From CBFDCQ01 sp965603355 (GTDB taxonomy: Bacteria; Hydrogenedentota; CAZGCA01; CBFDCQ01): 5,954 nucleotides of DNA. Below are positions 5,751 through 5,954 of the stretch, one piece after another. Numbering within the stretch: position 1 is the first letter of the stretch; each line of letters opens with the position of its first letter. Both the position numbers and the translations under genes were made by a program. Location of the stretch: assembly GCA_965603355.1 (NCBI GenBank), contig CBFDCQ010000123.1, positions 1 through 5,954 of the forward strand. Reading direction: 5' to 3'. The notes under the pieces are model-generated. The model worked only from the letters and a program-made list of their open reading frames with translations, made no database searches and was not told the DNA's origin.

Positions 5751-5803
5751 TGTCAAGACTCTTTAGAAATGTCCTCTGTGTTAGCTCATTAGAAATGTCC
5801 TCC
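5751..5803 (+). mobile_element. Insertion-sequence-like terminal repeat (tip at 5751, element body to the right)
   Basis: Starts TGTCA (5751-5755). TTAGAAATGTCCTC then occurs twice as a perfect direct repeat, at 5763-5776 and 5789-5802, with a 26-bp period. Motif ends fall 26 and 52 nt from the tip, against 26 and 51 nt in the left end of the window, so the two ends are spaced alike and inverted to each other. This supports a terminal inverted repeat with two transposase-binding sub-sites. The tip follows the dut terminator T-run by a single base. The transposase would lie beyond the right edge; family unassigned. Confidence 0.6.
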
Positions 5804-5954
5804 TCCATGTGTATATAGTGTCATGGGGGCTTGGTGTAGTTTGGCCCCCATGGGGGCCAGATTTGTCAATAATTATGTTTGGTCTCTGGTCCATTAGAGT
5901 TGCCTTGCGTTTCACCCGGAACCCGGCCGTGGGCACGCCGCCCGCTTACGTCCG
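5804..5954. other. Right-edge stretch, probable sub-terminal part of the element, no gene recognised
   Basis: About 150 nt without a recognisable gene. TGTCA recurs at 5819-5823 and 5864-5868. The palindrome at 5842-5859 dominates the stretch. Two open frames run off the edge: + strand from ATG 5875, with no ribosome binding site, and minus strand entering at the edge and ending at a TGA near 5868-5870. Neither gives a protein I recognise, and both are too short to call. Confidence 0.35.
5822..5859. repeat. 18-bp perfect palindrome plus an upstream copy of its arm
   Basis: Positions 5842-5859 form an 18-bp perfect palindrome centred on CCATGG, with five C and five G in its arms. CATGGGGGC occurs at 5822-5830 and again inside the palindrome at 5849-5857. 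ATGGGGGC (5823-5830) can therefore also pair with GCCCCCAT (5844-5851) across a 13-nt loop, giving two exclusive folds. No T-run follows on the + strand. It could be a protein-binding site or a transcription barrier near an element end. Confidence 0.7.

Noticed and set aside
5577..5792. Open frame of 71 codons overlapping the end of dut
   Set aside because: It runs out of frame through dut, the terminator and the element end, so it is a shadow.
5763..5802. Two-copy repeat considered as a CRISPR remnant
   Set aside because: Repeat of 14 bp and spacer of 12 bp are too short, and the copy at the opposite edge fits an element end instead.

Overview
The window looks like a stretch of ordinary bacterial chromosome carrying five housekeeping genes, all on the + strand: gap (GAPDH), pgk (phosphoglycerate kinase), rpsO (ribosomal protein S15), pnp (polynucleotide phosphorylase) and dut (dUTPase). 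All five are intact and near their families' usual lengths. The protein types (NAD-type GAPDH, 395-residue PGK, adjacent rpsO-pnp) are clearly bacterial. Base composition looks moderately GC-rich and even across the five genes. I cannot name the phylum. The linkage of glycolytic gap-pgk to rpsO-pnp-dut and the use of TAG as stop codon in all five genes would suit a poorly sampled lineage.

Layout. Positions 1-55 are an insertion-sequence-like end. Positions 56-335 are a non-coding leader with a plausible promoter (73-102) and a small palindrome on its -10 region. gap (336-1337) and pgk (1362-2549) are 24 nt apart. An 86-nt gap before rpsO (2636-2905) holds two mutually exclusive hairpins, one of which covers the rpsO ribosome binding site; this is a candidate S15 autoregulatory leader. 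The 119-nt rpsO-pnp spacer holds a hairpin and then an imperfect GA-rich repeat that runs up to the pnp start codon. pnp (3025-5199) is followed 43 nt later by dut (5243-5722), and a Rho-independent terminator follows dut (5726-5749). One base after the terminator a second insertion-sequence-like end begins (5751), in opposite orientation to the left one. The last ~150 nt contain an 18-bp perfect palindrome and no recognisable gene.

How it works together. No strong terminator is visible between the genes, so the five can be read as one transcription unit from the leader to 5749, probably with internal control at rpsO and pnp. gap and pgk catalyse consecutive glycolytic steps. rpsO-pnp is the classic pairing of a 30S protein with the 3'-5' exoribonuclease. 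dut keeps dUTP out of DNA and supplies dUMP.

I found no new enzymatic system. The points of interest are the inverted, closely matching element ends that bracket the gene block, the candidate rpsO leader switch, the repeat tract at the pnp ribosome binding site, and the all-TAG stop codons.
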